29,128 nt of DNA from Spongospora subterranea (Eukaryota > Endomyxa > Phytomyxea > Plasmodiophorida > Plasmodiophoridae): positions 1 through 29,128 of the forward strand of contig OUQQ01000220.1 in NCBI GenBank assembly GCA_900404475.1. The letters run 5' to 3'. Each line of letters begins with the position of its first letter. Position 1 is the stretch's first letter. Below the pieces are notes generated by a model that was not told the origin of the DNA, made no database searches, and saw nothing but the letters and a program-made list of their open reading frames with translations. Made by a program: the position numbers and the translations under genes. Shown here in pieces: positions 7,990-17,800 of the stretch.

Positions 7990-9564
7990 ATGTCGTCTCC
8001 GGCAATACATCTCTCAATATCAGATGAGTACATGGTTCTGACCTATCCCTCATATGTGAGTATCTCAGCCATCAGCGATCCCTCCAATATCCTCTATCAA
8101 TGGAATATGAGCGACATGACGGGTGAACCCCATATCACCTCCTCCTCTCTATTCACATCAACGGCCTATGTCACTCCTGGTCACACCTGTGTGTGTGTGG
8201 TCGACTCTGTTACCCTGTGTATCTGGCCCATCCCCACCACTGCTGCCTGTGTTACCCACTCGATATCGCGTTACACCGCCACTGACCCGATCCTCTCCTC
8301 GTCATGTACTAACGACACTCTCCTATTGCTCTCCTCTGGGACTCTTTCCTCATTATCGTATCCGGCCCTCTCGCTCATATCTCAGACCAACATTCCTTCT
8401 GGCATCGCCTCGATCTGTCTTCCTCATCGGACGGACGCCTCAGCCTCCATCGCCCTGCTCGACCCGCGTTCCCCCCAGAATCAGATTGTTTTTCACCCAC
8501 TAAGCGAGTCTTACAGCTCCGTCCCCACTCCCATCTCTCTTCGCGACTCTCCCATATTCATCGTCTACCTCTCCCCATTAGAACTTCTCGTCCTCCAGCA
8601 CAACGCTCTCACCTTATGGAATATCCAATATAAATCCTGCATATGGTCTACTAATACCACAATCGTCACGCCAATCCAGTTGGCCATTTCCCTTTCATCT
8701 CGCACAGCTTATATTTTATCCAAGGATGGGTCGATTACGTCCATCGCCGTCCCTCTCCTCTCCTCCGGCCTTATCAGTACCCTTTCGTCTTCAAATCTCA
8801 CGTCCCAGTTCGCCAGCAATCCCTGTCAGTATTCTGGCCCGGACCGCTCCAGCCCTTCTCCCATCCCATCATATATTCAATGGCTGTCGAGCAAGGGTCA
8901 ATCGTTCCCTATCGATATTCAATATCATCATCAAATGGTAGATGAATGTATTGACGTTGGCGATTATTCATCATTAACCAATATCATTCGACATATCCCA
9001 TATCATTCGCCTTCCGGTCTTTTATCGAAGGTCATCGGTCATGGCCAATTTGATATCGCCCTCAATATGTTGAAAATTATTCCAGTTGACGAGCAGGAGA
9101 TTTGTGCTATTTTAGGACAAATTCATGAGCCCACGACTCCTGTTCAGCATCAACTCCTTCTTCAAATCCTTCTACTGCCAAAGACCGATTCTTTTGTTCG
9201 CAATCATCTATCTGACCTGACATCTCCCTGTATCTCGAATTTATTCCAGGTTTTATCTTCAATGTTGATCCAGGCCACATCGCCAGCCTCTGCTCATCGA
9301 CCAATGGCCCACGTCTCCGTCTTGGTCAACTGGCTCTGTCTCCTCATAGATAGCCACGTCTTAACCTTTATTCAAGACGGAAAATTTCGATCGTTGTTGG
9401 CCGACCTGATCGATCACGTTGATCACATATCGAATATCGCTTTAATATCTGACGATATCGCTAGCCTGATCACAGCCATAGAACAAGCCAGCCATAACCA
9501 ATGTGAGGGTGAAAGTAATGAGAGGCGAATTCCTGGACGCCGCGTTGAAACGGTTGCTTGGTAA
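7990..9564 (+). CDS. NOL11-like nucleolar ribosome-biogenesis protein
   Basis: A single-exon, 524-codon ORF from ATG 7990 to TAA 9564, the longest in the window. Residues 1 to about 300 are beta-rich and very rich in Ser, Thr, Ile and Leu, as in a WD-type propeller with weak repeat signatures. From about 310 the protein becomes helical. Near the C terminus, residues 446-461 read VNWLCLLIDSHVLTFI, followed by helices to about 500 and a basic tail. From memory, human NOL11 has a comparable W-L-x-L-x-L-D-x-H element at the same relative place. NOL11 is a U3 snoRNP (t-UTP) subunit needed for pre-rRNA transcription and 18S processing. The protein is shorter than animal NOL11 (about 720). The start is the first ATG and nothing upstream extends it. 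Alternative: another propeller-helix protein of similar layout. Confidence 0.5.
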   Translation: MSSPAIHLSISDEYMVLTYPSYVSISAISDPSNILYQWNMSDMTGEPHITSSSLFTSTAYVTPGHTCVCVVDSVTLCIWPIPTTAACVTHSISRYTATDPILSSSCTNDTLLLLSSGTLSSLSYPALSLISQTNIPSGIASICLPHRTDASASIALLDPRSPQNQIVFHPLSESYSSVPTPISLRDSPIFIVYLSPLELLVLQHNALTLWNIQYKSCIWSTNTTIVTPIQLAISLSSRTAYILSKDGSITSIAVPLLSSGLISTLSSSNLTSQFASNPCQYSGPDRSSPSPIPSYIQWLSSKGQSFPIDIQYHHQMVDECIDVGDYSSLTNIIRHIPYHSPSGLLSKVIGHGQFDIALNMLKIIPVDEQEICAILGQIHEPTTPVQHQLLLQILLLPKTDSFVRNHLSDLTSPCISNLFQVLSSMLIQATSPASAHRPMAHVSVLVNWLCLLIDSHVLTFIQDGKFRSLLADLIDHVDHISNIALISDDIASLITAIEQASHNQCEGESNERRIPGRRVETVAW

Positions 9565-9570
9565 TCGCAA

Positions 9571-9855
9571 ATGTATCCACATCATATACTATTATTAAAC
9601 TCATATATTCTCCATCGTCAATATGTTTTCCTAGCGGACTCTCGCCATCTTTCAAATCATGTTAGCTTTGTTTATGAGCCGCTGTTTTCCTATGACCCCT
9701 TTGTTATTGAAACCAAGTTTTGTCGATTCAAGTGTTTCAAATCCTATTCCGCGCTCAAGCCGATCATTGGTCGGCGATTCGGTGACTATCGTTCACTGAT
9801 TATTCGCAGGACTGAGTTCACCGGTGAAAATAATCGGCCGTTAATCACCGTTTAG
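9571..9855 (+). CDS. Unassigned ORF just after the NOL11-like gene
   Basis: 94 codons beginning 7 bp after the preceding stop, rich in Phe, Tyr, His and Arg (NHVSFVYEPLFSYDPFVIET). It could be part of the 3' untranslated region of the NOL11-like transcript. No motif or splice partner recognised; weak call. Confidence 0.2.
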   Translation: MYPHHILLLNSYILHRQYVFLADSRHLSNHVSFVYEPLFSYDPFVIETKFCRFKCFKSYSALKPIIGRRFGDYRSLIIRRTEFTGENNRPLITV

Positions 9856-9872
9856 AGATCCAGCAAGTTGCG

Positions 9873-10287
9873 ATGCTGCAATCTTCTGGCGCTGGAGCGT
9901 CGTTAAAAGTTTTCGGAGGGTTACTTGGCTGTCTAACGGCAATCTTTATTAGCCAGCGCATCCAATCGTCCAGGAGTGAGCAGATGTACAGACAACAGCA
10001 GGTAATCCGGTTTAGGTTCATGAACCATCTTTGAATAATATCGCCCATCTAGGTTGGATTAGGGTTGTTCAGGAAAAACCTAATAACAGGACAAGAACTT
10101 CACAAGGCCGTTTCTGGTATTCTAAATCACACCCTTGATGACAAACTCAAACTCAGTAGATAAATTGCTTCTAACGATGCTGTTGTGGTCTACAGAGTGC
10201 GGCGATTCAAACCCACCTGATGATATTGCAACTGATCTACCCGAAATTTGGAAATATTTCATGTTGTTTTGTGTAGATTCAGTTTGA
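9873..10287 (+). CDS. Three-exon small gene with N-terminal membrane helix
   Basis: Exons 9873-10001, 10053-10155 and 10196-10287. Introns are 51 nt (GTAATC...CATCTAG, phase 0) and 40 nt (GTAGAT...CTTCTAAC...CTACAG, phase 1; the branch site is close to the consensus). The spliced frame is 107 residues. A Gly-rich hydrophobic segment lies near residues 12-28 (LKVFGGLLGCLTAIFIS), then SQRIQSSRSEQMYRQQQ, a basic segment, and an acidic C-terminal third (DDIATDLPEIWKYFMLFC). The layout would suit a small organelle-membrane protein, but I recognise no family. If intron 2 is retained the frame stops earlier, at 10163, giving 79 residues. Supported only by splice signals and open phase. Confidence 0.42.
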
Positions 10288-10673
10288 CTTCGTCAATGAG
10301 ACGTTTTCCACGTTTCGCGGTTGTAGGCGCCAATTGATTTGACACCCTGGTCTAGAAATGCACGTCTCAATTGTCATAATATGTACAAACGAATCTAGAA
10401 AACAGATCGGGAATTTCTCCACGAGCTGTATTGCGGAAAGCCGAATGATACAGTATTTATTCAACTTATCATAGTCTTTGGAATCGTGCGTTTCAAAGCA
10501 CAGACAACAACTACTGTAGAGTTACTCAGTATTCTAGTTCTTGATTACTTTATTCCTTGTATTCATACGAGTGCGATTCAGGAGCACAACGAGAGCACCA
10601 ATGATAAAAAAGGTATGGACAAGCCGAGAGATGTTCAGCAATAAAATGCTGAGACACGATGTGATAAGAAGGT
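10288..10673. other. No firm gene
   Basis: A minus-strand ORF at 10279-10464 (61 codons) partly overlaps the 3' end of the previous gene and has no recognisable motif. The rest is short frames. Confidence 0.3.
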
Positions 10674-10856
10674 TCAATTAAGAATATATTCAGCCGAACC
10701 AACACCAGGATTCATTGCATTTACAACCTCATCAATCTGTTCTGAGGAATTGCGATTGCGGATCGGAGCCGAGAATTTAAATTCATCAGAAACTAGAAAC
10801 ATATAATGGATTTCGGTTGGGATTTTGATCCAGATAGATATGATCGAGCGATTCAA
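10674..10856 (-). CDS. Possible terminal exon, unknown protein
   Basis: The minus frame ends IHYMFLVSDEFKFSAPIR, a Ser/Asn/Glu stretch, then VVNAMNPGVGSAEYILN and TGA. The 3' half is clearly protein-like; the first 20 codons are less so. A further open stretch upstream on the same strand (VLKWIRIKYICFGSEFSLFI, about 10990-10890) may be an earlier exon, but I found no in-phase join. No family recognised. Confidence 0.3.
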   Translation of the reverse strand: MNRSIISIWIKIPTEIHYMFLVSDEFKFSAPIRNRNSSEQIDEVVNAMNPGVGSAEYILN

Positions 10857-11080
10857 TGTGATCGAAGCGAAATTGTGACAAAATTTTTCACATATGATGA
10901 TCCAAGTTTATAAAGAGTGAAAATTCGGAACCGAAACAGATATATTTAATACGTATCCACTTTAAAACAACCATCCTCGATATGCTCCTCGATTCCGAAA
11001 AGCTGAAAACGGCGATACGTTGGGGATTATGATTTCAACGGTACAAATAGAATCATTACCTGAACACAGTTGTCAACATA

Positions 11081-11123
11081 GCGTTACCGGCTGTTGGCGT
11101 TACCGGCTGTTGGCGTTACCGGC
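11081..11123. repeat. 16-bp tandem repeat, 2.7 copies
   Basis: GCGTTACCGGCTGTTG at 11081-11096 is repeated exactly at 11097-11112, with a partial third copy to 11123. Not in a recognised gene. Confidence 0.9.
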
Positions 11124-11380
11124 GAGCTCAGGCTATCTCGGAGCGTTGTTGTGGATCAGAAAAAGAGTGTTTCCACTCGAAGAGATTTTCACCTCATTAG
11201 TTGTTAGTTTCTTCGAACGAACCTGGTGTATAGGTACAACACAAGCACACAACTACAGGAACATGTAGGGGATTCCTGACGGCCGCTTTGCCACATTGCA
11301 ATTTGGCGATCCGCTCTGATATCTTCATTTTGATCGGTATTGGGCGTGTCTCATGCTGCCGGGCCTGAAGAACCTCCACG

Positions 11381-11548
11381 ATGGGAGTGACCGGGCCCCA
11401 AGAGATACTGTTGTACAAAGGCAAGCTTGCGATTTACTTTGACGACAGCACGGAATTGGAGCAAAATACTCTTGCCTCGACTCACGCAAGAGAGAGGTTA
11501 AGCCTTGGGAGCGAAGATTCTGAAAAAACGAAGTGCCAGAGCAAATGA
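11381..11548 (+). CDS. Short protein-like ORF, possibly the last exon of a two-exon gene
   Basis: 55 codons reading MGVTGPQEILLYKGKLAIYF, then an acidic and polar tail, ending TGA 11546-11548. An upstream frame (FLTAALPHCNLAIRSDIFIL) could join through a 51-nt intron starting GTATTGGG and ending ATGGGAG, in phase 1; that would remove the ATG at 11381. The minus strand is also open here (11197-11424, SWGPVTPIVEVLQARQHE), so strand is uncertain. No family recognised. Confidence 0.28.
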   Translation: MGVTGPQEILLYKGKLAIYFDDSTELEQNTLASTHARERLSLGSEDSEKTKCQSK

Positions 11549-11861
11549 ACGACAGCTGTGATGACAAACGCGAAAACGTGGAGACAATGAGTTTCACAAG
11601 AAAGAAACGACCCTAACTATGTGTGATGGAGGTGCAGTTTCAGTGGGAAACCTGTTTTCTAATTTGCAAGAACCTGAGCAATCTGTTCTGAATTTGCAAT
11701 GTGCACGATTAAGCAAATCAGCGCGAAGAAACTTCGGTATATTTCGTTCACATGTTTCAGAAGCGGTTCCACTTCGCAATGTGAGTCTAAAGTAACTGAG
11801 GAATATCCAGAAAACGACGGAGCTCTAATGCTAGTGCCCATTTATCGTGAGATTACGAATG
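11549..11861. other. No gene recognised
   Basis: Two overlapping minus-strand ORFs of about 60 codons with no motif; otherwise short frames. It borders the fold-back repeat. Confidence 0.3.
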
Positions 11862-12575
11862 GTTGACTCCTTAGGAACACACAAAGTGTATGAATCAAAT
11901 AAGCTCATATTCATAACCTGTTTGAGAAAAGCGAATTGGAGCAGCTGCCTCAGAGAAGACATATTCCAGATGAAGTTATGGGGAGGATGTTGCAGTTGAA
12001 CAGCCATGGTGTGCTTACATGTTCTCAAATAATGTTGTTTGATAGAAAATAATCATTATCCTGATCTGAAGGTGACATGGACGAAAAGGGTCGTGCAAAA
12101 CCTGTTGCAGCAAGTAACTGACAGGAAAGGGGAAACGCATGCGTTCGTTTGTTTGTTGAATCAAAAAACGAAACGAGGATGGGAACTGTTTGTTGATTTG
12201 AATGAGAAGACTCTTCCCAACTCAACATCCTCTCCTTAACTTCATCTGGATCATGTGCTTCCCCTTTCCTGTCAGTTACTTGCTGCAGCAGGTTTTGCAC
12301 GACCCTGTTCGTCCATGTCACCTTCAGATCAGGATAATGCTCATTTCCTATCAAACACAGACCATGGCTGTTCATCGCGGAAACTTTCCTTTGCAGTCGA
12401 GCTCAGCATGTCAAGGCCAATTAGTATGGCCAGCAACATCCTCCCCTCAACTTCATCTGGAATATGTCGTCTCTAGGGCAGCTGCTCCAATTCGCTTTCC
12501 TCAAGCAGTTCATGATTCTGAGTATTTTTGAGATCATACACTTTGTATGTTCCTAAGGATTGCAGTTGTTCAACT
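11862..12575. repeat. Fold-back inverted repeat, arms about 0.3 kb
   Basis: The left arm (about 11862-12136) and right arm (about 12255-12575) are inverted copies around a spacer of about 118 bp. The inner 80 bp (12055-12136 against 12255-12337) differ at only two positions by eye. The outer part (11862-11990 against 12440-12575) is about 85% alike and includes the shared CCAATTCGCTTT and CATACACTTTGT blocks. Each arm carries its own insertion (about 24 bp left, about 60 bp right). The spacer also holds a further copy of the CATCCTC...CTTCATCTGG sub-motif. ORFs on both strands within it are mirror images and not evidence of genes. A transcript would form a long hairpin. Confidence 0.85.
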
Positions 12576-12637
12576 AGATAGTTAGCAAATTCGTGCACCA
12601 AGATCAATTTGGGGCTAAATACCTATATATAGTTGTC

Positions 12638-12680
12638 AAACCACCCGGAAATGTTCAATCCAAGAATTCACGGGTGGTTT
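12638..12680. repeat. 10-bp perfect hairpin beside the fold-back
   Basis: AAACCACCCG at 12638-12647 and its exact inverse CGGGTGGTTT at 12671-12680 enclose a 23-nt loop. It lies about 60 bp beyond the right arm of the fold-back. No T-run follows, so a bacterial-type terminator role is not implied. Confidence 0.7.
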
Positions 12681-12707
12681 GCTTGCCATTCATGAACTTT
12701 CACTGCG

Positions 12708-12911
12708 TTGACACACACATTCAAGAGCTTATTTCCATTGTTCGCTGAGATTAAAAGAAACCCATCTCAGATGAGCTACATTGAACCCAAGGCGCATGAG
12801 ATTCAATCGGTGGTCCTAATCTTCGGACGGAAAGGTTTTCAAAAATGGCGCCACCGGATGGCAAACACCCTCCGGCAGAGGTGGTCGGTTGATGTCATTT
12901 TAACTCTATAA
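12708..12911 (+). CDS. Weak 67-codon ORF
   Basis: The second half reads protein-like (EIQSVVLIFGRKGFQKWRHR) and ends TAA. It overlaps head-on with a minus-strand signal-peptide ORF, so at most one is likely real. No motif recognised. Confidence 0.2.
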   Translation: MTHTFKSLFPLFAEIKRNPSQMSYIEPKAHEIQSVVLIFGRKGFQKWRHRMANTLRQRWSVDVILTL

Positions 12912-12996
12912 CCAAATCCCACTGCTTATTCTCAGCACTCCCGGTGAGTGCCAGCGCAAAGGCCGACATTATCATGTGTATTCCAAATCTCGCCAT
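12895..12996 (-). CDS. First exon of a possible secreted protein
   Basis: Minus-strand ATG 12996-12994 opens a 33-codon frame with a good signal peptide: short basic start (MAR), hydrophobic core to about residue 18, and a TGSA cleavage-like end at 18-21. It runs on as ENKQWDLVIELK to TGA. A GTTATAG within the last codons could be a donor to a further exon to the left, which I could not identify. It is not close in sequence to the signal-peptide exons of the multi-exon family. Confidence 0.32.
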   Translation of the reverse strand: MARFGIHMIMSAFALALTGSAENKQWDLVIELK

Positions 12997-12999
12997 TGA

Positions 13000-13828
13000 G
13001 TAGCTGATGCTGTTTCCAACACTCCCTTCTGTCCTACAAGGGAGGCGTTAGACAAGCACAGCACCGATAGTTATGTGTGGACGACTTCGAAACTGGAAGA
13101 AGCTCAAAACGATAGGGATCATCGCCAAGACTGGTTCTCTCAGGCACTCGGCTAAGGAGTTCATGATGGAGATGAAGAGAGCGGCTATATACCTTGTTTG
13201 ACGTTATGGAGGACAGGGAGAGTTTTGGTTCAAGACAGGTATTGCACCACTCATGTAGCAATTGTTGTACTTCACCATGTCACTCGTTCCGAGCGCTATA
13301 AGATGGCATCGACAGTTTTCCAGATAATCCTATCTTTCTGGAGACAGTTTCAGGGCTGAGAGCTGAAGCCATGGACCTATACTTGCCTTCTAATGTACTT
13401 GTAGAGATCTACATTGTTGATTCCAGATAGGTACTAGCACAGAGAAGGTGGACCGATTCCACTTTTACCACGCAAATGCTCTAAAACACTCGGAATTCTA
13501 GAGAACGTGGCACCGTGTCTAAAGCATCGATTGCGGCTGTATTGGTATCCGATCACTCTGGCCAAGCTCCATCGTTATACCCCAGTCCTTGTCAGATCGA
13601 CAGCTTGCTGGATCTTGACAGGTTCCACAATACCTTTGGAACCGATCCTACAGCTGTCACCGATTATCGAGACACGGTGTACCGACATTCAAGGCAATAC
13701 CAATTACACTAAACGCCCAGATTCCCAATGCCGATACGAATCTCACACCCTGCTCCGCTAAGGCAAACAATCAGAATTACAGGCACGAATCGCTGCCTGA
13801 ATGCGAGGATCCCTGCCGGAGTGTTGAG
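13000..13828 (+). other. Plus-strand protein-like fragments, no assembled gene
   Basis: Three stretches look coding but do not join: YVWTTSKLEEAQNDRDHRQD near 13070-13145, FLETVSGLRAEAMDLYLPSN near 13340-13400, and LLDLDRFHNTFGTDPTAV near 13600-13660. Intervening stops and lack of in-phase introns leave open whether this is a decayed gene or one with an exon structure I could not solve. Confidence 0.3.
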
Positions 13829-14540
13829 TTAATCGTCCACAGGTTCGAGGAATGCCATTAAGCCATCATGAACCTTTAGCCGCTGTGCTCCATCCTGAAT
13901 CGCATTGTGAATCCATTCTTTTCGATCTAATCCGTCCCCGCTCCCACCGCATAGCACCACACATTGATTTGAACTGGTTCAGTTAGACAGTGGCGCCAGC
14001 AGAAAGTACAAATGCCATTTTCTTCAATGAATCAAGTCCTGCAAATAAGGGCCCATCAGAGTGCTCATGATTCGATTAGGCAACGATTGATTCCCATTAA
14101 CATCTGATCTGTCCTCGTTTCAATCTGAATCTCATCGTTTGCAAAATTCCTCGTAATTCCATATCTACTCACAAGACCTCAATGGAAGTAAACTGCCATA
14201 ATCTTGGCGAATCGAGACTGAGCAATCGGGAATACTGATCTTCCAGGTGATGAGACACGAGGGCCAAATATTCGTTAAATTTGTTGGTACTGGTGAGTCA
14301 GAATGATGTCAACGTTGTTGTGTGAAGTCCCATCAGTCAGGCGCCAACAAATTCGATATTCTATGATTGTAAATATACAACAATCTGTTTGTTCATTAAC
14401 CGAACAGGGACAGTGACCAACTGCCGTCAAACACGTTGGGTATATCGAAACAGTCGCTGTTGCTGATTATGATCTATTCGACAGATGCAACTTCGTCGAT
14501 GATATCACTCGTAAGACGAAGGAGTTCAATATCAGACGAA
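13829..14540 (-). pseudogene. Minus-strand run of protein-like segments with in-frame stops
   Basis: Read right to left: SDIELLRLTSDIIDEVASVE (about 14532-14470) follows a strong T9-CAG acceptor; then TIIEYRICWRLTDGTSHNNV (about 14370-14310); a segment ending NRIMSTLMGPYLQDLIH; and a final run VVLCGGSGDGLDRKEWIHNA to TAA at 13831-13829. The last two are in the same frame but separated by two TGA codons with no usable donor between them. Candidate introns of 56 and 69 nt join the earlier parts. Either a gene with nonsense changes or an incompletely solved structure. No family recognised. Confidence 0.35.
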
Positions 14541-14821
14541 AACACCAACGTTTGCTGAAAAAAAAATACAAACACTTCCAGTCTGTTCAGAGCCAATTAG
14601 CACTTGGTTCATCGGATATTGCAAATAGATCAGGTCGTGAATATGACAACAACAAGGTGCTGGACCCTCAACAAAATTATAAAATTTCGCATCGTGTACC
14701 GGTGGCAACACGATATGGTGCCCGATTTCAGTTTCGTCGTGATTGTTGTTTGGCAACGACAGGAATGGCAAGAAATTAATGTATTTGGGACTTAAGCGCA
14801 CTAACGTAGGTGTTTTCATGA

Positions 14822-17800
14822 TCAAATTCCCTCGACCCCGTCTTCATTGATCATCGGCATAAGACAATCGAGCAAATCTCGCTTTTGTTCATCGCTCTTA
14901 GACGAAAACCTGAATTTTCTGCAACAATCACCAATGAAAACATATCACGAAAATTGCCCAATCAGTAATGGTTTCAATCGTACCCCTGATTCGACAACTT
15001 CCACAATTGCTGCATGAATCTCGAATAGAATTGGATTTGACCGGGCTTGGGATGAAACCTAGGTCGTGTATGCGAAAGAGAATACGATCAACACAAACAC
15101 ACGAGCGATTACCTTTTCGTATACGTCTGATTGGCAAACGCGTTCAACACCTTCCTTCTAAATCCAAATGGTTCTGACGATAGAAACACAGATCGTAGGG
15201 TGAGGGCCCCTTACCTGAAGTAGTTATAGAAACCAGATGGGGCTCTGCCCTGGTGATATTTCAAAACATGTTCACGATAACGAAGAGCGAAACACGCGTT
15301 GAATAGCATTCCATGTTCAACAAGATCCGCCAACAAAAATTTCCTGGGAAAAGCGTGGGTTTATGGACAGGACGACGTTCGAAATTTTCACCGAGGGAAG
15401 ATCGATTGGAGAATGGAATTCAATTTCGGCTCAAAACGCACTTGGCCATTATTCTCTGCTGTGATGATATGAAGATCGAGGAAGTCAAAGAATGGGGTGA
15501 GGATCGTGTTCCTGGTGAGGACGGCGATCAGCGGGCGGATGAAGACAATGGGCAGATGTCGGGGTGAATGGGGCAATACCAATCCGATTCCCGCCAGCGT
15601 CGCCCATCCCCATCGATCAGGGCCCTGACGATAACCACATACAAATGAGCTGGGGCGATCACTGTCATTGCTCAATTTCCCAATCACCGTTGCAACAGTG
15701 AAAACTTGATCGCTAGTTCCCCGGCAGGAGCAGCGATTTTCGAATCCGGTTCGGCTGTCTGTGAGGATTTGAATTTTTGGAAGGGAGAAAGTCGAGATTT
15801 ATGGACGATATTGGAAATAAACTTCTCCACGAAGACATCGGGTCTGGAGAATGAATTCAGTCGACAGTAGTGTCAGACGTGGAATCGATCAAGAGTGGTT
15901 CTGCCAATCAAGTAATCACATACATCAGATTTCGCTCCAAAAGGCATGAGATACTCGATTCCTCGATCTCATTCTCGATCAATTTAGCCAAATCCGTGTT
16001 GATGCCGACACGATCGTTCTCGTTTTGGTGAATACGACGATCCAGATACTCAACGAATGGAGAGAGAAGAACGTCCCTAGTGATGGTGATTATTAGCGGA
16101 AATAGATCGAGAGGGAGGGGAATGGGAATACCAATCCAATTGCCCTAATGATTTCGTATTCGAAAGTATCCTGGGCGATCAGCACCTTAAATTGAGGGGC
16201 GCGATCACTACGATCGCTTTGATTACCGTTTCAATTGTATATATCTGATCGTTTGATCCCCGACACCACCCGCGATCGTCGTATCCTGTTCGGCTTCCTG
16301 CGAACTTTCGCCAGCTCTCACAGGTTTGGAGTCGATCATCGAAACAAACTTAGCAATGAAGAGGTTGAACCTGGAAAAGAGATTGAGTTGTGAGCCAGCG
16401 TCAGATGCGGAACATGTCCTGGAGTGGTTCATCCACTCCCGAGATCTCGTACCGACGATTTTGGTCCACCAGGAATTGATCGGCCGCATCGTTCATCTCA
16501 TTGTGGGCGATTTTCACAGATTCGGTGAACCACAGAATGTCCCAAATTGTATCACTGATCAACAACGTGAGAAACGCAGGTGCGTTGACCTCGTTGACAA
16601 AGAGGAACTGACCAGAACACGCTGCTGAACCTGCCCCCTACTTGGATCACGATGGCGCGCCGCTCTGCTGCTTCCAGCTGTTCACCCATGTCGATCCTGC
16701 TGTGAATATCGTAGCCGATCCGACCGTATAAGCAGCCACTGTTGTTGAGCGGATGTGAAAACCATGGACAAAACGAGCACAGCAACATGGATTACTCAAT
16801 CCCAATAAGGGGAATCACCTTCCTCGCGAAATCTTGATCGTATGGAACATTGCTATGGATTGGGAGTCAGTTCATGAATATGATCATGACGGGGCTCGAC
16901 GATCTCGTACAAATCCGAAAACAGTTTTCGAAAGGCTATGGTGAGAATATTGCATTTGACCAACGCCATCCCAAAGTGGCCAGACGCGCTGTTCCCATTG
17001 TTATGGCGTTGACTAGGAAGAGACCGTCATTGTTAGGGATTATGATCATCGAAGAGATTGGCGATCACGTACTTGGTTGGATACATGCACGCAGGGGCCT
17101 CAATGATGTAAACCGATTCGAGGTCAGAATCGGGATGCGTGTCGCTATGGGGATCAACAATCAGATCCGGATTATGCTCGTACCATGGGCTGGCAACAAT
17201 ACAACGATGGAACTCGGGGTTTGAGGATAACCCCAACTTGATTATGGGCAAGTTCGCTAAATCCACCAGAGAAATCAGGGGTTTGATTGAGATCAACAAG
17301 CGGGGATTGACGATCCCGTACAAGATTGGATACAGGTCCTTAATGGCCTCCACAACCTCAGCGGATTTTCGCAAATGACCCGGATGCATATTGCTATCGC
17401 GACAAAACAATCAGATATTGATGACGAATTTCAAGCTGTGTGTCGTCCAGATACCGTTTCAGATCCTCTTTGATACGGGCTGCGACACCCTGACCAGATT
17501 CGAGCAGCTTCCTTACAAGGGGATCAAGAGCGAGAGAAAGGCCCCTTATAACAGCAAGGAAATTAGATTGTGATCATCATGGGGCGGTGACCGGTGTCTT
17601 ACAAGGATTGGAACAACGCCTCCTCAAGCGATGCCAAATCATGCTCAGAATCGAGCTGTTTCCATACCTCGGTCGCCAACTCAGGACCAAGACCACTGTG
17701 CATTTATGATGTCAGATCACGATTTATGACCGGGAACCGATCTAAACATGAAGTGGGACAACGTCTCAGGAGATCGCGAATCGGCACCAGATTCGAGTAG

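Noticed and set aside
10195..10225. Possible tRNA T-arm (GGGTTTGAATC on the minus strand)
   Set aside because: The flanking bases do not pair as a T stem and no cloverleaf could be drawn.
12025..12531. Several ORFs on both strands, up to 116 codons, in the fold-back
   Set aside because: They are mirror readings of the two arms, so their mutual similarity is explained by the inverted repeat, not by protein conservation.
15388..15687. AGIGLV...RNTILTPFF ORFs at 15.5, 19.3 and 24.5 kb as a conserved domain
   Set aside because: The AGIG part is an out-of-frame reading of the 45-nt module, and the stretch after it is an intron. The real modules are the D-W-D-G-R exon and the following L-T-P-F-F exon.
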